Shown: in pieces, positions 63,360 to 64,000 of the stretch
Numbering within the stretch: the first letter of the stretch is position 1
Layout of the letters: every line of letters starts with the position of its first letter
Assembly (NCBI RefSeq): GCF_014281965.1
Contig: NZ_JACFTB010000004.1
Location: 186,001 to 250,000, forward strand
Origin: Rhodococcus sp. BP22
GTDB lineage: Bacteria; Actinomycetota; Actinomycetes; Mycobacteriales; Mycobacteriaceae
Length of the DNA stretch: 64,000 nt
Reading direction: 5' to 3'
The notes under the pieces: generated by a model
The model's database searches: none
What the model was told of the DNA's origin: nothing
What the model saw: only the letters and a program-made list of their open reading frames with translations
Translations under genes and position numbers: made by a program

Positions 63360-63689
63360 GTGAGCTTGTTCGATCGTCTCACTCGACGCAGTGGCAAAGG
63401 TAGAGGCCCTCGAGAGGGGTCGGTAGCGCAGTATCTCGCGGACTGGACGGCGGCGAGAATCGGCGTCGAAGCATTCGTGGAGCCGAAGACGACAGTGACT
63501 CCTGTCACCGTCGTTCTGGTGGCAAACGATGGTGAGTGGACTCGGCGCGTCGTGGATGAGAAACACATCAGAAAGCTTGGACCCGACCTGAAGATCCCCG
63601 TCTACGACGTCCGAAAGACGGGCTATCCCCAGCGGATGCGAGATCACGATGCTCGACAGCGAATCCTCAAGCGCAGGGCCACCGAATAG
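63360..63689 (+). CDS. Unknown conserved small basic protein
   Basis: A 109-residue basic protein, MSLFDRLTRRSGKGRGPREG, then VAQYLADWTAARIGVEAFVEPKTTVTPVTVVLVANDGEWTRRVVDE, with a C-terminal RKTGYPQRMRDHDARQRILKRRA. The GTG at 63360 follows CAGGAGTGG. No signal peptide is present and the family is not known to me; oxidoreductase has been used as a name for similar small actinobacterial genes without evidence. A strong bidirectional hairpin at 63692 follows. Confidence 0.72.
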   Translation: MSLFDRLTRRSGKGRGPREGSVAQYLADWTAARIGVEAFVEPKTTVTPVTVVLVANDGEWTRRVVDEKHIRKLGPDLKIPVYDVRKTGYPQRMRDHDARQRILKRRATE

Positions 63690-63691
63690 CG

Positions 63692-63733
63692 GTGGATGAT
63701 CCGAGCGCCCCCCGGCGCACTCGGATCATCCAC
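63692..63733. terminator. Bidirectional terminator between unknown gene and pepA
   Basis: GTGGATGATCCGAG pairs perfectly with CTCGGATCATCCAC over 14 bases, and the inner CGCC/GGCG adds four more pairs. It lies just after the stop of the unknown plus-strand gene and 14 bases after the stop of the convergent leucyl aminopeptidase gene, so it can end both. Confidence 0.8.
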
Positions 63734-63747
63734 ATGGTGTGACGCGT

Positions 63748-64000
63748 CTAACCGTTCTCGACGATGTCTTCGAGAACGGCGAACATCGTGCGGACCGGTA
63801 CTCCGGTTCCGCCCTTGCCGATATAGCCGAAAGGGCCTCCGGTGTTGAATGCCGGACCGGCGACGTCGATGTGCGCCCACTGAACGCCGTCTGCGACGAA
63901 CTCCTTCAGGAACAATGCCGCGGCCAGCATCCCGCCCGCACGTCCGTTGGTGACGTTGGCGAGATCGGCGACTCGCGAGTCCAACTCGCGTCGAATCTCA
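63748..64000 (-). CDS. pepA: Leucyl aminopeptidase, C-terminal part
   Basis: The last 83 residues of a peptidase M17 family protein run off the right edge. [28 protein letters not shown] and [34 protein letters not shown] are the conserved C-terminal region of PepA/leucyl aminopeptidases. The catalytic NTDAEGR motif lies outside the window. The stop is at 63748. It is in the place of M. tuberculosis pepB (Rv2213). The enzyme removes N-terminal Leu and other residues from peptides. Confidence 0.92.
   Translation of the reverse strand, partial: EIRRELDSRVADLANVTNGRAGGMLAAALFLKEFVADGVQWAHIDVAGPAFNTGGPFGYIGKGGTGVPVRTMFAVLEDIVENG

Overview
The window is a stretch of actinobacterial chromosome of the Mycobacteriales, most likely Rhodococcus or a close relative (Rhodococcoides, Nocardia). 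The support is high GC with GTG/TTG starts and many 4-bp ATGA/GTGA overlaps, a mycobacterial-type FAS-II operon (fabD-acpM-kasA-accD6) with its PucR-like regulator, a homodimeric AceE, an NDMA-dependent alcohol dehydrogenase, a hemophore-related protein, and gene order from about 15 kb to the right edge that closely follows the M. tuberculosis Rv2247-Rv2213 region as I remember it. There is no prophage, IS element, plasmid gene or CRISPR. The left ~14.7 kb is the accessory-looking part.

Layout. 0-15 kb: an isochorismatase-like hydrolase; a 1,377-residue fusion of assimilatory nitrate reductase with a sulfite-reductase-type flavoprotein; a PadR regulator and 14-TM MFS exporter on the opposite strand, with a clear palindrome at the regulator start; a GAF-ANTAR regulator; a secreted cupin; a universal stress protein; a CAU-anticodon tRNA; a second molybdopterin oxidoreductase; a hemophore-like protein; an NDMA-dependent alcohol dehydrogenase; a beta-lactamase-fold hydrolase; DUF3145; a cold-shock-domain protein. 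15-25 kb: accD6, kasA, acpM, fabD, mabR and aceE all on the minus strand, then DUF3052 and ahpE on the plus strand. 25-31 kb: tRNA-Val, two divergent TetR genes, an OhrR/MarR regulator with a DUF5313 membrane protein, a flavin amine-oxidase-like protein, an iron-dependent alcohol dehydrogenase and small unknowns. 31-45 kb: cobD, SURF1, ptpA and a PtkA-like HAD protein, cobC aminotransferase, Nif3-like, zinc-ribbon, RNase H/phosphatase fusion, a permease, DUF1697, rnpB (RNase P RNA), a 34-bp tandem repeat, an RNB ribonuclease, prolyl aminopeptidase, a lipoprotein and panB. 45-57 kb: a CaeA/Hip1-like lipoprotein peptidase, then nitrogen metabolism (glnA2, glnE, glnA1) interrupted by a four-gene osmoprotectant ABC operon. 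57-64 kb: RDD and DUF4191 membrane proteins, lipA, lipB, a TIGR01777 epimerase, the E2 acyltransferase sucB/dlaT, a small unknown, and the 3' part of a leucyl aminopeptidase.

How the parts work together. AceE, the E2 protein, LipA and LipB supply pyruvate dehydrogenase and its lipoyl cofactor, feeding acetyl-CoA to AccD6 and the FAS-II (mycolate-elongating) enzymes; MabR lies between aceE and fabD, and a CAATTTGT-N9-ACAAATTG operator sits in front of fabD. GlnA1, GlnA2 and GlnE, with a perfect GlnR box before glnA1 and weaker candidates before glnA2 and the nitrate reductase, form a nitrogen-assimilation set.

The most notable non-gene features are a very strong hairpin that ends 8 bases before the mabR start codon, the PadR palindrome at 4880-4899, the MabR and GlnR boxes, a 34-bp tandem repeat just after rnpB, and related inverted repeats sharing a 12-bp word at 6994 and 29864. 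I did not find a convincing wholly new multi-gene system; the best leads are regulatory.
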